A stretch of 64,000 nucleotides of DNA from Sphingobium sp. V4 (GCF_029590555.1 NZ_CP081002.1:434001-498000); one strand, 5' to 3'. Counted from the first letter of the stretch, positions 7,500-16,717 are shown. Translations and numbers: made by a program. The notes: generated by a model not told the origin, from the letters alone.

Positions 7500-10202
7500 T
7501 TGACGATAAATTTATCCAACGGCCTGGTCGGCCTGTCCCTGCTGGGAGGAACCAACGGCTTCACCTCCTATTATGCGTCGACGACCGACACGCCGGCAGT
7601 GATCGACGCGAAAAAAGCTTTCACCCTGCCGGAAACCACGCCGCCCTGGCAGGAGGAACCGAGCGACGCCCCGCTGAGCACCCAGATCGCGGCGATCAAG
7701 CGGCTGAAGACGATCATCGACACCAGTAGCGACAATGGGCTGGAGGATCTGCCCGACATCCAGACCGCCTTCACCACCTACAAGGCGCTGGACGCCTTGC
7801 GCCTGTTAGCCGACAGCGCAGCCAAGAAGACGACGTCTTCGACGGAACGGCTGGCGCTGCAAAAGATATTTGCCAAGGGGTTAAGCGACCTACAAACCTT
7901 TCTGGGACAGGCGGAAACCGATCTTCTGACCCTGAACTATGGGCTGGTCACGCGTCGATCGGAAAGCATCGGCATCGAGACGACCGACAGTTCGGGCAAG
8001 GTCTATGCCGAAGGCGTCAGCGCGACGCGCGACGGCGCCCTCGCCGGCCTGACTGGCAATGAAGTGTTCAGCGTCACACTCACGCGCGGCACGGCCACCG
8101 AAACGGTCACGGTGGATCTGTCGACCACGACACAGCCACCGACGCTGGATTCGGTTGCCGACGCCCTGAATGCCGCAATCGGGGCGACGCCCGCGCTTGA
8201 TGGCAGCGGCAATCCGATCCTGGATGCGGGCGGCAACCCGACCAGTCTGTGGAAGTCGCGATTCACGGTCGAGAAGAGCGGGGACACATGGGGTCTGGCC
8301 TTTACCGCAGCCGGTATCGAGAAGGCGTCGATCGATCAGGTCAACGCCACCGACGCGCTGATGATAGCCAGTGGCCGAACCGCCACGGACGGACCTACAT
8401 CGGCGCAGATATTCCGCGTGGACGATCCGGCGTCGGCGCTCGAAACCGAACGGCTGAGCACGATCAACGCCATCGACAGCAAGGCAACCGCCCAGGCTCA
8501 GGCCGTCGCGGCCGCCAATGCCGACGCCGATGACGAGGATGCAGCCGATCCCATCGTCTATGTCGGTACGACCGCCCGCGCGATCGCCACGGATGCCCAG
8601 GGCTTCAGCTATGTCGTCGGCACCACCGCCGGCGATCTGGGCAGCTCCCTGTCGGACGGCGATGACGACCTGTTCCTCACCAAGGTCGACAGCGAGGGCC
8701 GGACCGTGTGGCAGCGCAGCCTGGGCGCGGCCGGAACCGGCGAAGGCGCTGCAGTCACCATCGCCGCCAACGGTGATATCGTCGTCGCGGGCACGGTCAG
8801 CGGCGCCTTCACCGGCAGCGATGACAGCCAGACCGACATGCTCGTCGCGCGCTTCTCCGCCAACGGGACGCAGACTTTCGCCACGGCCATCCGGCAGGTC
8901 GGCAACGAAAGCGCCACCGCGCTCGCCGTCGGCGATGACGGCAGCCTTTATGTCGCGGGCCGCGCTTCCACGGGCGGTGGCGACGCCGTGCTCGTGCGGC
9001 TCGATGCGACCGGCAAGGTTCAGGAAAAGCGGACCATCGACAGCGGCGGGTCGGACTCGATCACCGCGCTGGCTATCGACGGGTCGGGCGAACTGCTGGC
9101 GCTTACCAGGGAGGGCGCCGATGCGACGCTGAGGCGGATCGATGCGCAGGCGTTGTCGACCGATCTTGGATCGGTCAGCCTCGGCGCAGTCGATGCCCGT
9201 GCGATCGCGGTATCGGACAGTCGCGAAATCGCGGTCGCCGGCGCTGCCAGCGTGGCGGTCGATGGCGATCAGGCCAATGGCATGACTGGCGGGCGCGATG
9301 CCTTTGTGACCCGGATCACGTCCGATTTCTCCTCGGCCAGTACGAGCTATATCGGCACCACCAGCGACGATCAGGCCGACAGCCTGGCCTATATGAACGG
9401 CGCACTCTATGTGGGTGGTCGCACCAATGGCGCGCTCGAAGGCACGAAAAGCGGCAAGGTCGACGGCTTCGTCGCCCGGATCGACACGACCACCGGCGCG
9501 GTTGCGGACGTGGACCAATGGGGTCTCGTCACGCACAGCGTCGAACCGGTGAAGATCACAGCCGTGACCGGCGGCGCGACCGCGCTGGGCGCGCTGGGCC
9601 TCGGCCGGGGATCGCTGAGCCCGACCGTATCGGCCACCATTTCCTCCCAGACCACGCTCAAGGAAGGCGACAAGTTCAGCCTGCGCGTCGATGGCGGCAC
9701 AGTACGCACCATCACCATCGGCAAAGATGAAAGCATGGCCACGCTGGCGCAGAAGATCCAGCGCATCACCGGAGTGAACGGCACCGCCACTACGGCGAAG
9801 GTCGATGGCGAGCAGGTGTTGCGCGTCGACGCCAAAACCGGACACAGCATCGAGCTGATCGCCGGCCCGGACGGCGGCGACGCGCTGGCCAAGCTGGGCA
9901 TGACCCCGATCCGGCTCGTCGCCCCGGCGCCCAAGGATCCCGATGCGCCAAAAGTGACGCCCGGCGGCACATACAGCCTCAACCTGAACGACATGCTCAA
10001 CCTGACCGACCTGAAGTCCGCGGGAGCGGCGCTGTCCCGGATCAATGCCGCCCTGTCGATGACGCAGAGCGCCTATCGATCGCTCTATTGGGATTCGTCC
10101 AAGGAAGCCCAGATCAACGGCACCGTGACCGGCGGCGGTTCCGTCTATCAGCAGGCCCGGCTTGCCCAGTATCAGGCGGCGCTCAGTCGCCTTTCCGTGT
10201 AA
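7500..10202 (+). CDS. Beta-propeller protein with flagellar axial (hook/flagellin-IN-like) features
   Basis: 900 aa from a TTG at 7500 with GGAGG 5 bases upstream; an in-frame ATG at 7488 is the alternative. Residues ~1-130 are helical. Residues ~175-240 and ~718-802 look like flagellin-hook IN repeats (e.g. DKFSLRVDGGTVRTITIG followed by MATLAQKIQRITG). Residues ~348-673 hold about six ~45-residue SBBP-type propeller repeats with a recurring YVVG/VVAG/YVAG strand and DxFLxKxDxxG. The last ~75 residues are helical (INAALSMTQSAYRSLYW ... LAQYQAALSRL), like the D0 end of an axial protein. No signal peptide is visible. It is followed by flgB after 14 bases. I infer export by the flagellar system with a surface-exposed propeller; the exact role is unknown. 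Confidence 0.65.
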   Translation: MTINLSNGLVGLSLLGGTNGFTSYYASTTDTPAVIDAKKAFTLPETTPPWQEEPSDAPLSTQIAAIKRLKTIIDTSSDNGLEDLPDIQTAFTTYKALDALRLLADSAAKKTTSSTERLALQKIFAKGLSDLQTFLGQAETDLLTLNYGLVTRRSESIGIETTDSSGKVYAEGVSATRDGALAGLTGNEVFSVTLTRGTATETVTVDLSTTTQPPTLDSVADALNAAIGATPALDGSGNPILDAGGNPTSLWKSRFTVEKSGDTWGLAFTAAGIEKASIDQVNATDALMIASGRTATDGPTSAQIFRVDDPASALETERLSTINAIDSKATAQAQAVAAANADADDEDAADPIVYVGTTARAIATDAQGFSYVVGTTAGDLGSSLSDGDDDLFLTKVDSEGRTVWQRSLGAAGTGEGAAVTIAANGDIVVAGTVSGAFTGSDDSQTDMLVARFSANGTQTFATAIRQVGNESATALAVGDDGSLYVAGRASTGGGDAVLVRLDATGKVQEKRTIDSGGSDSITALAIDGSGELLALTREGADATLRRIDAQALSTDLGSVSLGAVDARAIAVSDSREIAVAGAASVAVDGDQANGMTGGRDAFVTRITSDFSSASTSYIGTTSDDQADSLAYMNGALYVGGRTNGALEGTKSGKVDGFVARIDTTTGAVADVDQWGLVTHSVEPVKITAVTGGATALGALGLGRGSLSPTVSATISSQTTLKEGDKFSLRVDGGTVRTITIGKDESMATLAQKIQRITGVNGTATTAKVDGEQVLRVDAKTGHSIELIAGPDGGDALAKLGMTPIRLVAPAPKDPDAPKVTPGGTYSLNLNDMLNLTDLKSAGAALSRINAALSMTQSAYRSLYWDSSKEAQINGTVTGGGSVYQQARLAQYQAALSRLSV

Positions 10203-10216
10203 GGAGCAGACCCGAC

Positions 10217-10642
10217 ATGACCTTCACTCCCTCGATACTCGACGGCATCGGCCGTTCGATGAAGCATCTCTCCGAACGCCAGCGGGTGATCGCGGAAAAT
10301 ATCGCCAATGGCGAAACCCCCGGCTTCAAGGCGCAGACCGTCGAAGCGCCGGACTTTTCGTCGCTTGTCCAGGTCTATGGCGGCAACGGCGGGAAACCGC
10401 GCGTCGGCCGCCCTCATGTCCAGTTGTCGGGCGGCATGGCCGCGCTCGGTGCGCAAGCGCCGCGCGCGGACAGTCGCGTGATCCTCGAAAGCGACATCAG
10501 CGAGACCAAGCCCGATGGCAATAATGTCACGCTGGAAGACCAGCTTCTCAAGATGGGAGAGGTTCAGGCGGATTTCGCAGCCATGACCAACCTGTACCGC
10601 AAGCAGATCGGCCTGCTGAAAACGGCCATCGGCAAAGGCTGA
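10217..10642 (+). CDS. flgB: Flagellar proximal rod protein FlgB
   Basis: 141 aa. The N terminus has the rod-protein motif (RQRVIAENIANGETPGFKA, the ANxxTPGF signature), and the C terminus is the usual amphipathic helix (VQADFAAMTNLYRKQIGLLKTAIG). FlgB, FlgC and FliE form the proximal rod on the MS ring. The ATG at 10217 follows GGAG and comes 14 bases after the propeller gene, so the two are probably co-transcribed. FlgC and FliE are encoded 8 kb away on the other strand, an unusual separation. Confidence 0.95.
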   Translation: MTFTPSILDGIGRSMKHLSERQRVIAENIANGETPGFKAQTVEAPDFSSLVQVYGGNGGKPRVGRPHVQLSGGMAALGAQAPRADSRVILESDISETKPDGNNVTLEDQLLKMGEVQADFAAMTNLYRKQIGLLKTAIGKG

Positions 10643-11059
10643 TCCGCCCGTCCTGGTCCTGACTGCGCGTTCCGAAAGGGGACCGGTCGGTCGCTCAGTC
10701 CAGCCGGGCGCGTAGTCATATAGATGAGACGCGCCAGGCGACAAGCGCGTGGCAATTCCATGCATCGCTCCGCCATAGGCCATGCACGATCCCGCTAAGC
10801 GGATGCATCCTATAAGTCCGCGCGAAAAATCGTGAAGTCTTGTGAAATTTTTGGGATACATCTGCCGCCTAGATGCGTTGGAGGCAGCATTTCGTGCTCG
10901 ATAATGAATCGCAACAGTATACCCTATAGGATGTTTCCAATTGTGACATCGTCAGAGTTGCTGATTGTAAATCATTGACCAACACAAAATGCTATGAGAA
11001 TAGGGCAAATGAGGGAGTGACGAGCCGTTCCTAAAATTGTTCCGCACGCAGAGGGCAAT
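10643..11059. other. 417-bp gene-free leader upstream of the double-HTH regulator
   Basis: No convincing gene. It has a plus-strand TCC-TATAAG at 10811-10816, a palindromic CCTATAGG at about 10923-10930, and an AT-rich stretch from ~10820 to 11040, clearly lower in GC than its neighbours. Weak GC-rich inverted arms just after flgB (~10647-10710) may terminate it. The length suggests complex control of the downstream regulator. Confidence 0.4.
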
Positions 11060-12247
11060 ATGACGCAGAAATTTGGCCAATCCCGCTCCAGAACGACCCG
11101 CCCGGCCCCCGTTCTGCGTCCACTTGCCGGCGTCGATGCCTTCCGCGCCTTCCTGTTTCCCAATAATATTCGGGAATATAGGAAAAAAAGAAATGCCGGG
11201 TCGCTGCTGCAACTATCCCAGTCGATTCCTTCCATAACCTATATTCGCCTGTCGAAGATCGAGCGCGGTGAGATTTTCGCCCGTGCCGATGAAATCAGGC
11301 AGATTGCTACTGCGCTGGAGGTCGATCCGGAGCGGCTGTTGATCGATATTGATGATGCCGCTTTCGACATCGCGGCGTGGGCGGCGGAATTTCAGTCGCC
11401 CGACAGCGCCGATCCGCTTGCGGACAGCTTGGCCGTGCTGGTGGCCGCCGCCGTTCGCGCGCGGCGGGCGGCGGACGCTTCGTTGACGATCGCCGCCTTC
11501 GAAATGGACTATGGCATCGCGCCGGTCATCCTGTCCCGGATCGAAAATGCCTACAAGCCCTTCGATCGTTGGAGCGCTGACATCCAGCAGGCGCTGTGTC
11601 GCCTCTTCGGCGTGCGCGATGCCGCCGGGCTGGAACAGGATGTCGTCCTCGCCCATGCGAGGGGTGAACTGGACGCCATGCTGCCCATGATCGCCAACCC
11701 GGAAACCCGGATCGCCAAGACCCGCGCCAGAATTCTCGCGCTACGGCGCGAACTGGCTGCCGAAGGTCGACGCACCCGGCCACTGCCACGCCCCAAGGCC
11801 GCGCACCCGGCATTGGGCAGCCTCATGCCAGACGACGTCTCGGCGCCCGTGCTGGACGCCATCCACGCGTCGGACAATGTCACCGTGCGCCTCGTCCCGG
11901 TATTCGGCGCGCCGCTCAACGACGGGCTGATCGCGCGCATCGCGACCGGCGAACAGGTCGAAGCGCCCCGCAATGCCGGACCGCGCGCCTATGGCCTGCG
12001 GATATGCCGGCCGACGCTGGGTTCGGGATTACCGGGCCGGTCGACGATCATTGTCGATCCCGATCGCTTTCCGTCGGCCGGCGGCCTGGCGGTCATCCGT
12101 GAAGCGGAAGGCCTTCGGCTGCTGTCCGTGACATTCGACCGGCAAGGGCGGATGTTCGGCTATAGCGAACATCCCGATCGGGAGATCGCCATCGACGATG
12201 TCGCCCCCGAAGATGTCGCAACCGTGCTGTCGGCACAGTTCGAATAA
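11060..12247 (+). CDS. Transcription regulator with two XRE-like helix-turn-helix regions
   Basis: 395 aa. Residues ~35-95 resemble an XRE HTH (NIREYRKKRNAGSLLQLSQ, then YIRLSKIERGEIFARADEIRQ). A second similar block lies at ~138-195 (ASLTIAAFEMDYGIAPVILSRIENAYKPF). The rest is a C-terminal domain of unknown fold (residues ~250-395), possibly a sensing or S24-like domain. The ATG at 11060 has GAGGG upstream. It sits between flgB and an EAL-domain gene inside the motility island, so a role in flagellar or c-di-GMP control is inferred. I do not recognise a named family. Confidence 0.6.
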   Translation: MTQKFGQSRSRTTRPAPVLRPLAGVDAFRAFLFPNNIREYRKKRNAGSLLQLSQSIPSITYIRLSKIERGEIFARADEIRQIATALEVDPERLLIDIDDAAFDIAAWAAEFQSPDSADPLADSLAVLVAAAVRARRAADASLTIAAFEMDYGIAPVILSRIENAYKPFDRWSADIQQALCRLFGVRDAAGLEQDVVLAHARGELDAMLPMIANPETRIAKTRARILALRRELAAEGRRTRPLPRPKAAHPALGSLMPDDVSAPVLDAIHASDNVTVRLVPVFGAPLNDGLIARIATGEQVEAPRNAGPRAYGLRICRPTLGSGLPGRSTIIVDPDRFPSAGGLAVIREAEGLRLLSVTFDRQGRMFGYSEHPDREIAIDDVAPEDVATVLSAQFE

Positions 12248-12287
12248 AGATTGGCCCGCCCCGGACATCGCTCGTCATTCTCCGCCC

Positions 12288-12293
12288 TATAAT
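12288..12293 (+). promoter_or_regulatory. Predicted -10 box of the GGDEF/EAL gene
   Basis: GCCC-TATAATG on the plus strand, 28 bases before the ATG at 12321. Same family of box as the flagellar promoters; no clear -35. Confidence 0.5.
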
Positions 12294-12320
12294 GGAGAGT
12301 GGAGGATAACCGGTTGAACC

Positions 12321-13646
12321 ATGTCGATTTCTGGCACGATCAAGTCTGCGCTCGGACGCGGTTCGCGCTCCTCACTCCCGCCGTCGGCCGTCATGTCGAA
12401 CGGCTTTTCCTCGCGCCAGCGCCTGCAACATGCGCTGGACGAGATGGTCGAGGCCCGCGAGCCTGCCGATCGGCTGGCGCTGCTGCTGATCGACCTTGAC
12501 CGTTTCGACCTGGTCAACGACCTGTGCGGCCCCGCCAAGGGCGATGCGGTGCTGGAGATCGTCGCCCGGCAGAGGCTGGGGAGCATCCGGACCGTCCGGT
12601 CGATCCATCTCGCGGCGGACAAATTCGCCTGCCTCTTTCCCTTTGCCGGTGACGAAGCGATCGCCCTGGCACTCGCGGACACGGTACAACAAGTCATCCG
12701 TGAACCCATTCTGCTGGGAGAGCATGTGGTTTACCTGACCGCTTCGGGCGGACTGGTGATCGCGGACGAGCCGGCGCTGTCGGCGGATGACCTGCTTCAT
12801 GCAGCCTCCCTCGCCTTGTCCCATGCTCAGCAGGCCGGTGGCGAGACCGTGCGATGCTTTTGTCCGGAGATGTTCACGGACCTCGACGATCGCACGGAAT
12901 TGGAGAATGATCTTCGCACCAGCCTGATGCGGGGCGAAATATTGCCCTATTATCAGCCGATCATATTGCTAGACAACAGCCGCCCCAAGGGGTTCGAGGC
13001 GCTCGCGCGCTGGCACCACCCGCGCCAGGGGCTGCTGGGGCCGGACCGCTTCCTGCCCATCGTCGACGACATGGGGCTGGACCGGGATCTGCTGTTCATG
13101 ATGCTGCGCCAGGTCTGCCGCGATGCGCGGGACTGGCCGGCGCATTTCACCGTGTCGATCAACATCTCGCCCGCACAGCTTTGCGATCCCGACAATGCGG
13201 TCATGCTGCTACGCATCCTCTTCGCCTCCGGGCTGGCGCCCGGCCGCCTTATCGTCGAGATCACGGAGAGCGCGCTGATCCATAATCTGGCGAGCGCGCA
13301 CGAAACCATCCGTTCGCTGCGCAATACCGGCGTTCGCATCGCCCTGGACGATTTCGGCACGGGCTATGCCAGCCTCAGCCGCCTTTGCAATCTGGAGATC
13401 GACCATCTCAAGATCGATCGGACGCTGATCCAGTCGCTGGACCGGGAAGCGGGCCGCAAGCTCGTCAAGGCGGTCGTCGATCTCGGCCGCAGCCTCTCCA
13501 TGCCCGTCACCGCCGAGGGGATCGAAACCCCGGACCATGCGCGGTTTCTCCGCGACCTCGATTGCGCATTCGGCCAAGGCTATTATTTCGGCCGGCCGGA
13601 ACCGGCCGATGCGGCCCGGACGCGGGCCCTTTCATCCCATCCATGA
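12321..13646 (+). CDS. c-di-GMP phosphodiesterase with degenerate GGDEF and intact EAL domain
   Basis: 441 aa, cytoplasmic. Residues ~35-170 are a GGDEF fold in which the active-site loop reads AADKF (98-102), so no cyclase activity is expected. Residues ~195-435 are an EAL domain with the signature EAL at 226-228, NIS at 281-283, EITES at 313-317, DDFGTGYASLS at 343-353, K364 and a later EGIE: all catalytic and metal positions look intact. It probably hydrolyses c-di-GMP and favours motility. It has its own TATAAT promoter and ends at a bidirectional terminator. Confidence 0.9.
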   Translation: MSISGTIKSALGRGSRSSLPPSAVMSNGFSSRQRLQHALDEMVEAREPADRLALLLIDLDRFDLVNDLCGPAKGDAVLEIVARQRLGSIRTVRSIHLAADKFACLFPFAGDEAIALALADTVQQVIREPILLGEHVVYLTASGGLVIADEPALSADDLLHAASLALSHAQQAGGETVRCFCPEMFTDLDDRTELENDLRTSLMRGEILPYYQPIILLDNSRPKGFEALARWHHPRQGLLGPDRFLPIVDDMGLDRDLLFMMLRQVCRDARDWPAHFTVSINISPAQLCDPDNAVMLLRILFASGLAPGRLIVEITESALIHNLASAHETIRSLRNTGVRIALDDFGTGYASLSRLCNLEIDHLKIDRTLIQSLDREAGRKLVKAVVDLGRSLSMPVTAEGIETPDHARFLRDLDCAFGQGYYFGRPEPADAARTRALSSHP

Positions 13647-13667
13647 GAACAGGACAGGGCGGATACG

Positions 13668-13697
13668 AAAAAGGCGCGGTCCCTGCCGCGCCTTTTC
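13668..13697. terminator. Bidirectional hairpin terminator between EAL gene and flgN
   Basis: Arms AAAAGGCGCGG / CCGCGCCTTTTC around a short loop give a GC-rich stem flanked by A and T runs. It sits between convergent genes. Confidence 0.85.
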
Positions 13698-13714
13698 TTT
13701 CGATCAGCCTGGAC

Positions 13715-14137
13715 TTAATATTCGCCGTTGAAGGAGATAGGAGTGGTCAGTTCCATCTTAGCCAGATCACCGCGCGCGCCATAGGTGCGGGCGCGATTGC
13801 CCGCCAAACGACGCGCTTCGGCGGCGATCGCGGTCATCATCTCCATCGACAGGTCGATCTGGCGCTCCAGCAAGCTGGCGTTTGTGGCAGAGGCGTGGCG
13901 CAGTTCGGCCAGCGCTTCGATCAGCCGCTCTCGTATCTCGACTTCCATTTCCTCGGCCCATTCCGGCTGATGCCGGTTGCGCCGGGCCAGCAACTCCTCC
14001 AGCCGCGCGACGAGGCGGGCCTTCGCCGCCGCCAGTTCCGCAAGGCTCAACGCGCGCTCCTGCCCCTGCAGCCGCCGAGTTTCCTCGTTCATGATCGCCG
14101 ACAGGGAAGTCATGATGTCGATCATCTCATTGGGCAT
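13715..14137 (-). CDS. flgN: FlgN-like flagellar chaperone
   Basis: 140 aa, almost entirely helical/coiled-coil (NEETRRLQGQERALSLAELAAAK onward) with a C-terminal AGNRARTYGARG segment like the end of FlgN-family proteins. FlgN chaperones the hook-filament junction proteins FlgK and FlgL, both encoded at 40.7-43.7 kb. The start overlaps the flgJ stop by 11 bases and has a GGAGG site. The sequence is weakly conserved, so another small flagellar helical protein is possible. Confidence 0.65.
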   Translation of the reverse strand: MPNEMIDIMTSLSAIMNEETRRLQGQERALSLAELAAAKARLVARLEELLARRNRHQPEWAEEMEVEIRERLIEALAELRHASATNASLLERQIDLSMEMMTAIAAEARRLAGNRARTYGARGDLAKMELTTPISFNGEY

Positions 14138-14414
14138 CCTTCTCTCCTCCCTGCATCCGGATAATCTGCGCCTCCACCGCTGATGCGAGGCCCAGGCCCC
14201 GCCCCTTCGCGATCTGCGCGCCGATCTGCTCGGCCAATATGCCGCGAAACATGGACTCGCCCGACCCGCCGGTGAAGTCGCCGTCCATCTCGACCGATTC
14301 CATCATGATCTTCGCGATCTGGCCGGCAAAGACACCCTCGAACTCGCGCGCGACCTTTGCGGCACTGCCGGTGGCACGGGATGTCACGGGCAGCGCGCTG
14401 ACAGCGTCCGCCAT
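14127..14414 (-). CDS. flgJ: FlgJ rod-binding domain protein (no muramidase domain)
   Basis: 95 aa from the ATG at 14414. It matches the rod-cap domain of FlgJ (AREFEGVFAGQIAKIMMESV, then SMFRGILAEQIGAQIAKG). The peptidoglycan-cleaving half found in enterobacterial FlgJ is missing; a separate lytic transglycosylase at 35958-36935 may supply it. It begins 1 base after flgI ends, so translation is coupled. A longer upstream frame overlaps flgI and is not real. Confidence 0.92.
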   Translation of the reverse strand: MADAVSALPVTSRATGSAAKVAREFEGVFAGQIAKIMMESVEMDGDFTGGSGESMFRGILAEQIGAQIAKGRGLGLASAVEAQIIRMQGGEKDAQ

Positions 14415-14415
14415 A

Positions 14416-15537
14416 TTATTGCACCGCGATTTCGGCCTGGAGCGCACCGGCGCTGCGCAAGGCCTGGAGAATAGTGATGAGGTCGCGCGGGCTGACGCCC
14501 AGCGCATTGAGGCCCGACACCAGGGACTGGAGCGACGCCCCGCCACCCAGCAGGGCGAGCGAGGCGCCGTTGCCATCGTCCGCTGTGATCTGCGTGCGCG
14601 GGAGCGTGACCGTCTCGCCATTGGACAAGGGACCGGGCTGCGAGGCGACCGGATTTTCGCTGACGCTGATGGTCAGGCCGCCCTGCGCAATGGCGACCGG
14701 GCTGATGCGGACATCGGCACCCATGACGACCGTGCCCGCTGCCTCGTTGATGACGATGCGGGCAGGCTGGTCGACCTCCACGGTCATATTCTCGACACGG
14801 GTGACTAGCTCGACGACCGAACCGGCAAAGGCGCCGGCAGGACGGATTTCGACCGTCGCGGGATCGAGTACTTCGGCGGTGCCGGGCATCTGCCGATTGA
14901 TGACGCCGGCGATCCGGTCCGCCGTCGTGAAGTCGGGATTCTTGAGCGCCAGCTTCAGGCTGGTGGCGGATTTGAGCGCGAAAGGCACTTCCCGCTCGAT
15001 GATACCTCCGCCCGCGATCCGGGCGGTCGTGGTGACTCCACGGCTGAGGCGCGCGGCGGCCCCCTGCGCCTTGAAGCCCGACACGGCGACCGGTCCCTGC
15101 GCCACGGCATAGATTTCGCCATCGAGGGCGCGGAGCGATGACACCAGCAGGGTTCCGCCCTGAAGGCTGGTGGCATCGCCCAGTGCCGAAACCTGCACAT
15201 CGATGGTCGATCCGGCGCGGGCGAAGGGCGGCATGGTCGCCGTCACGGACACCGCCGCGACATTCTGCGTCAGCATTTGCGTCCCCCGAATGTTGACGCC
15301 CATCCGCTCCAGCATCGCCTGCAACGTCTCTTCGGTGAAGGGAATGTTGCGGATGCGGTCGCCGGTGCCTTGCAGGCCGACCACGAGACCGTAGCCGACC
15401 AGCTGGTTGGGCCTCACATTCTGGACATCGACGATATCCTTGATCCGCGGCGTGGGACCGGCCAGCGCCGGGACCGGCGCCAATGCCGCGAACAACGCGG
15501 CCAGGGTCAGGGTCGGCGATTTCGTCAGCATCTTCAT
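14416..15537 (-). CDS. flgI: Flagellar P-ring protein FlgI
   Basis: 373 aa with a Sec signal peptide (hydrophobic core to ~26, cleavage near PALAG). The mature N terminus RIKDIVDVQNVRPNQLVGYG and LVVGLQGTGD are diagnostic. The P ring is the bushing for the rod in the peptidoglycan layer. The ATG at 15537 is only 7 bases downstream of a TATAAG box (15545-15550), so the mRNA may be nearly leaderless; a second ATG lies two codons in. First gene of flgI-flgJ-flgN. The frame continues upstream but without a signal peptide at its start. Confidence 0.96.
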   Translation of the reverse strand: MKMLTKSPTLTLAALFAALAPVPALAGPTPRIKDIVDVQNVRPNQLVGYGLVVGLQGTGDRIRNIPFTEETLQAMLERMGVNIRGTQMLTQNVAAVSVTATMPPFARAGSTIDVQVSALGDATSLQGGTLLVSSLRALDGEIYAVAQGPVAVSGFKAQGAAARLSRGVTTTARIAGGGIIEREVPFALKSATSLKLALKNPDFTTADRIAGVINRQMPGTAEVLDPATVEIRPAGAFAGSVVELVTRVENMTVEVDQPARIVINEAAGTVVMGADVRISPVAIAQGGLTISVSENPVASQPGPLSNGETVTLPRTQITADDGNGASLALLGGGASLQSLVSGLNALGVSPRDLITILQALRSAGALQAEIAVQ

Positions 15538-15544
15538 CTTAGTC

Positions 15545-15550
15545 CTTATA
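15545..15550 (-). promoter_or_regulatory. Predicted -10 box of flgI
   Basis: CTCC-TATAAG on the minus strand, directly upstream of the flgI ATG. The same bases include AAGGA, so the box may double as the ribosome site if transcription starts further upstream. Confidence 0.4.
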
Positions 15551-15649
15551 GGAGGATGGAGAGAGGGAATGGGGAGAAGGAAGCGCAAATTGCGTCTTTC
15601 GATCGTGCCGGCGTCGGCGGAGCCGACGACCGCAGCAAAGCGCGCACGA

Positions 15650-16717
15650 CTACCGCCCCTGTCTGGCGAGCCGCATGACATAGCCGATGATTTCGGCCAC
15701 CGCGGCATAATGCTCGATGGGAATGGGACGGTCGATCTCGACTGTGGCATAGAGCGCGCGAGCGAGCGGCGGCGCCTCGACGATGGGGACATTGGCGCCC
15801 TTCGCAACCTCGCGGATACGCAGCGCCACGGCATCGACGCCCTTCGCCACCACCACCGGCGCGGCCATGGCGCCATGGTCATATTTCAATGCCACGGCAT
15901 AATGGGTGGGGTTGGTGATGATGACGCTCGCTTCCGGGACGGCTGCCATCATGCGGCGTCGGGCACGCTGCATCTGGATCTGGCGAATCTTGCCCTTGAT
16001 CTTGGGATCGCCTTCGCTCTGCTTATGCTCGTCCTTCAATTCCTGAAGCGTCATACGCATCCGCTTGATGAAGGCGCGATTCTGGTAGAGGAAATCCGCG
16101 ACCGCCAGCAGCACGACCAGCAGAGTGACGGCGCGGATCGCCTCGAACGCCATGCGGCCCGCAACCAGACCGACACCGCCCGGCGTATAGCCGACCAGTT
16201 GATCGAGGCCGCCAAAGCGCGGGCGCAGCACGAGAAAGGCGACCGTCGCGATGGCGCCGAACTTCGCGAGCGTCTTTGCGAACTCGACCAGAGCACGGGT
16301 TCCGAACAGGCGCTTGAAGCCCGACATGGGGTTCAGCTTGGACCATTTGGGCGCGACGCGCGACCAACTCAGTGTCACCCGCCCCTGCAGGAACAACGTG
16401 CCCAGTGCGCAGGCGAACAATACCCCCATGACGGGCGCCAGGCTGAGCGCGACATGGCTCATGATCCCGGCCGCGACATCGCGGGCGCCATGGCCGTCGA
16501 GGCGGTAATCATCGGCGCTGCCCCAGAGGCGAGCGAGCATGCTAGCCAGACCGGACAGGGCCGACATGCCGGCCCAGCCGATGACGATGGTCGCGCCGAT
16601 CATCATCGTCGCATGGCGCATCTCCGGCGAGAGGGCGACATCGCCCTTCTTGCGGGCGTCCTCCAGCCGCTTCTGCGTCGGGGCGTGGGTGCGCTGGTCC
16701 TTGTCGGCCTCGGCCAT
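15650..16717 (-). CDS. flhB: Flagellar export switch protein FlhB
   Basis: 355 aa. Four membrane segments in the first ~200 residues, the cytoplasmic linker and the autocleavage motif NPTH (in VIITNPTHYAVALKY) are present. FlhB switches export from rod/hook to filament substrates together with FliK. It starts 3 bases after fliR; the order fliQ-fliR-flhB with 3-4-base gaps indicates one transcript. Confidence 0.97.
   Translation of the reverse strand: MAEADKDQRTHAPTQKRLEDARKKGDVALSPEMRHATMMIGATIVIGWAGMSALSGLASMLARLWGSADDYRLDGHGARDVAAGIMSHVALSLAPVMGVLFACALGTLFLQGRVTLSWSRVAPKWSKLNPMSGFKRLFGTRALVEFAKTLAKFGAIATVAFLVLRPRFGGLDQLVGYTPGGVGLVAGRMAFEAIRAVTLLVVLLAVADFLYQNRAFIKRMRMTLQELKDEHKQSEGDPKIKGKIRQIQMQRARRRMMAAVPEASVIITNPTHYAVALKYDHGAMAAPVVVAKGVDAVALRIREVAKGANVPIVEAPPLARALYATVEIDRPIPIEHYAAVAEIIGYVMRLARQGR

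Noticed and set aside
7890..9845. 651-codon minus-strand frame opposite the beta-propeller gene
   Set aside because: Same shadow effect; no recognisable domain.
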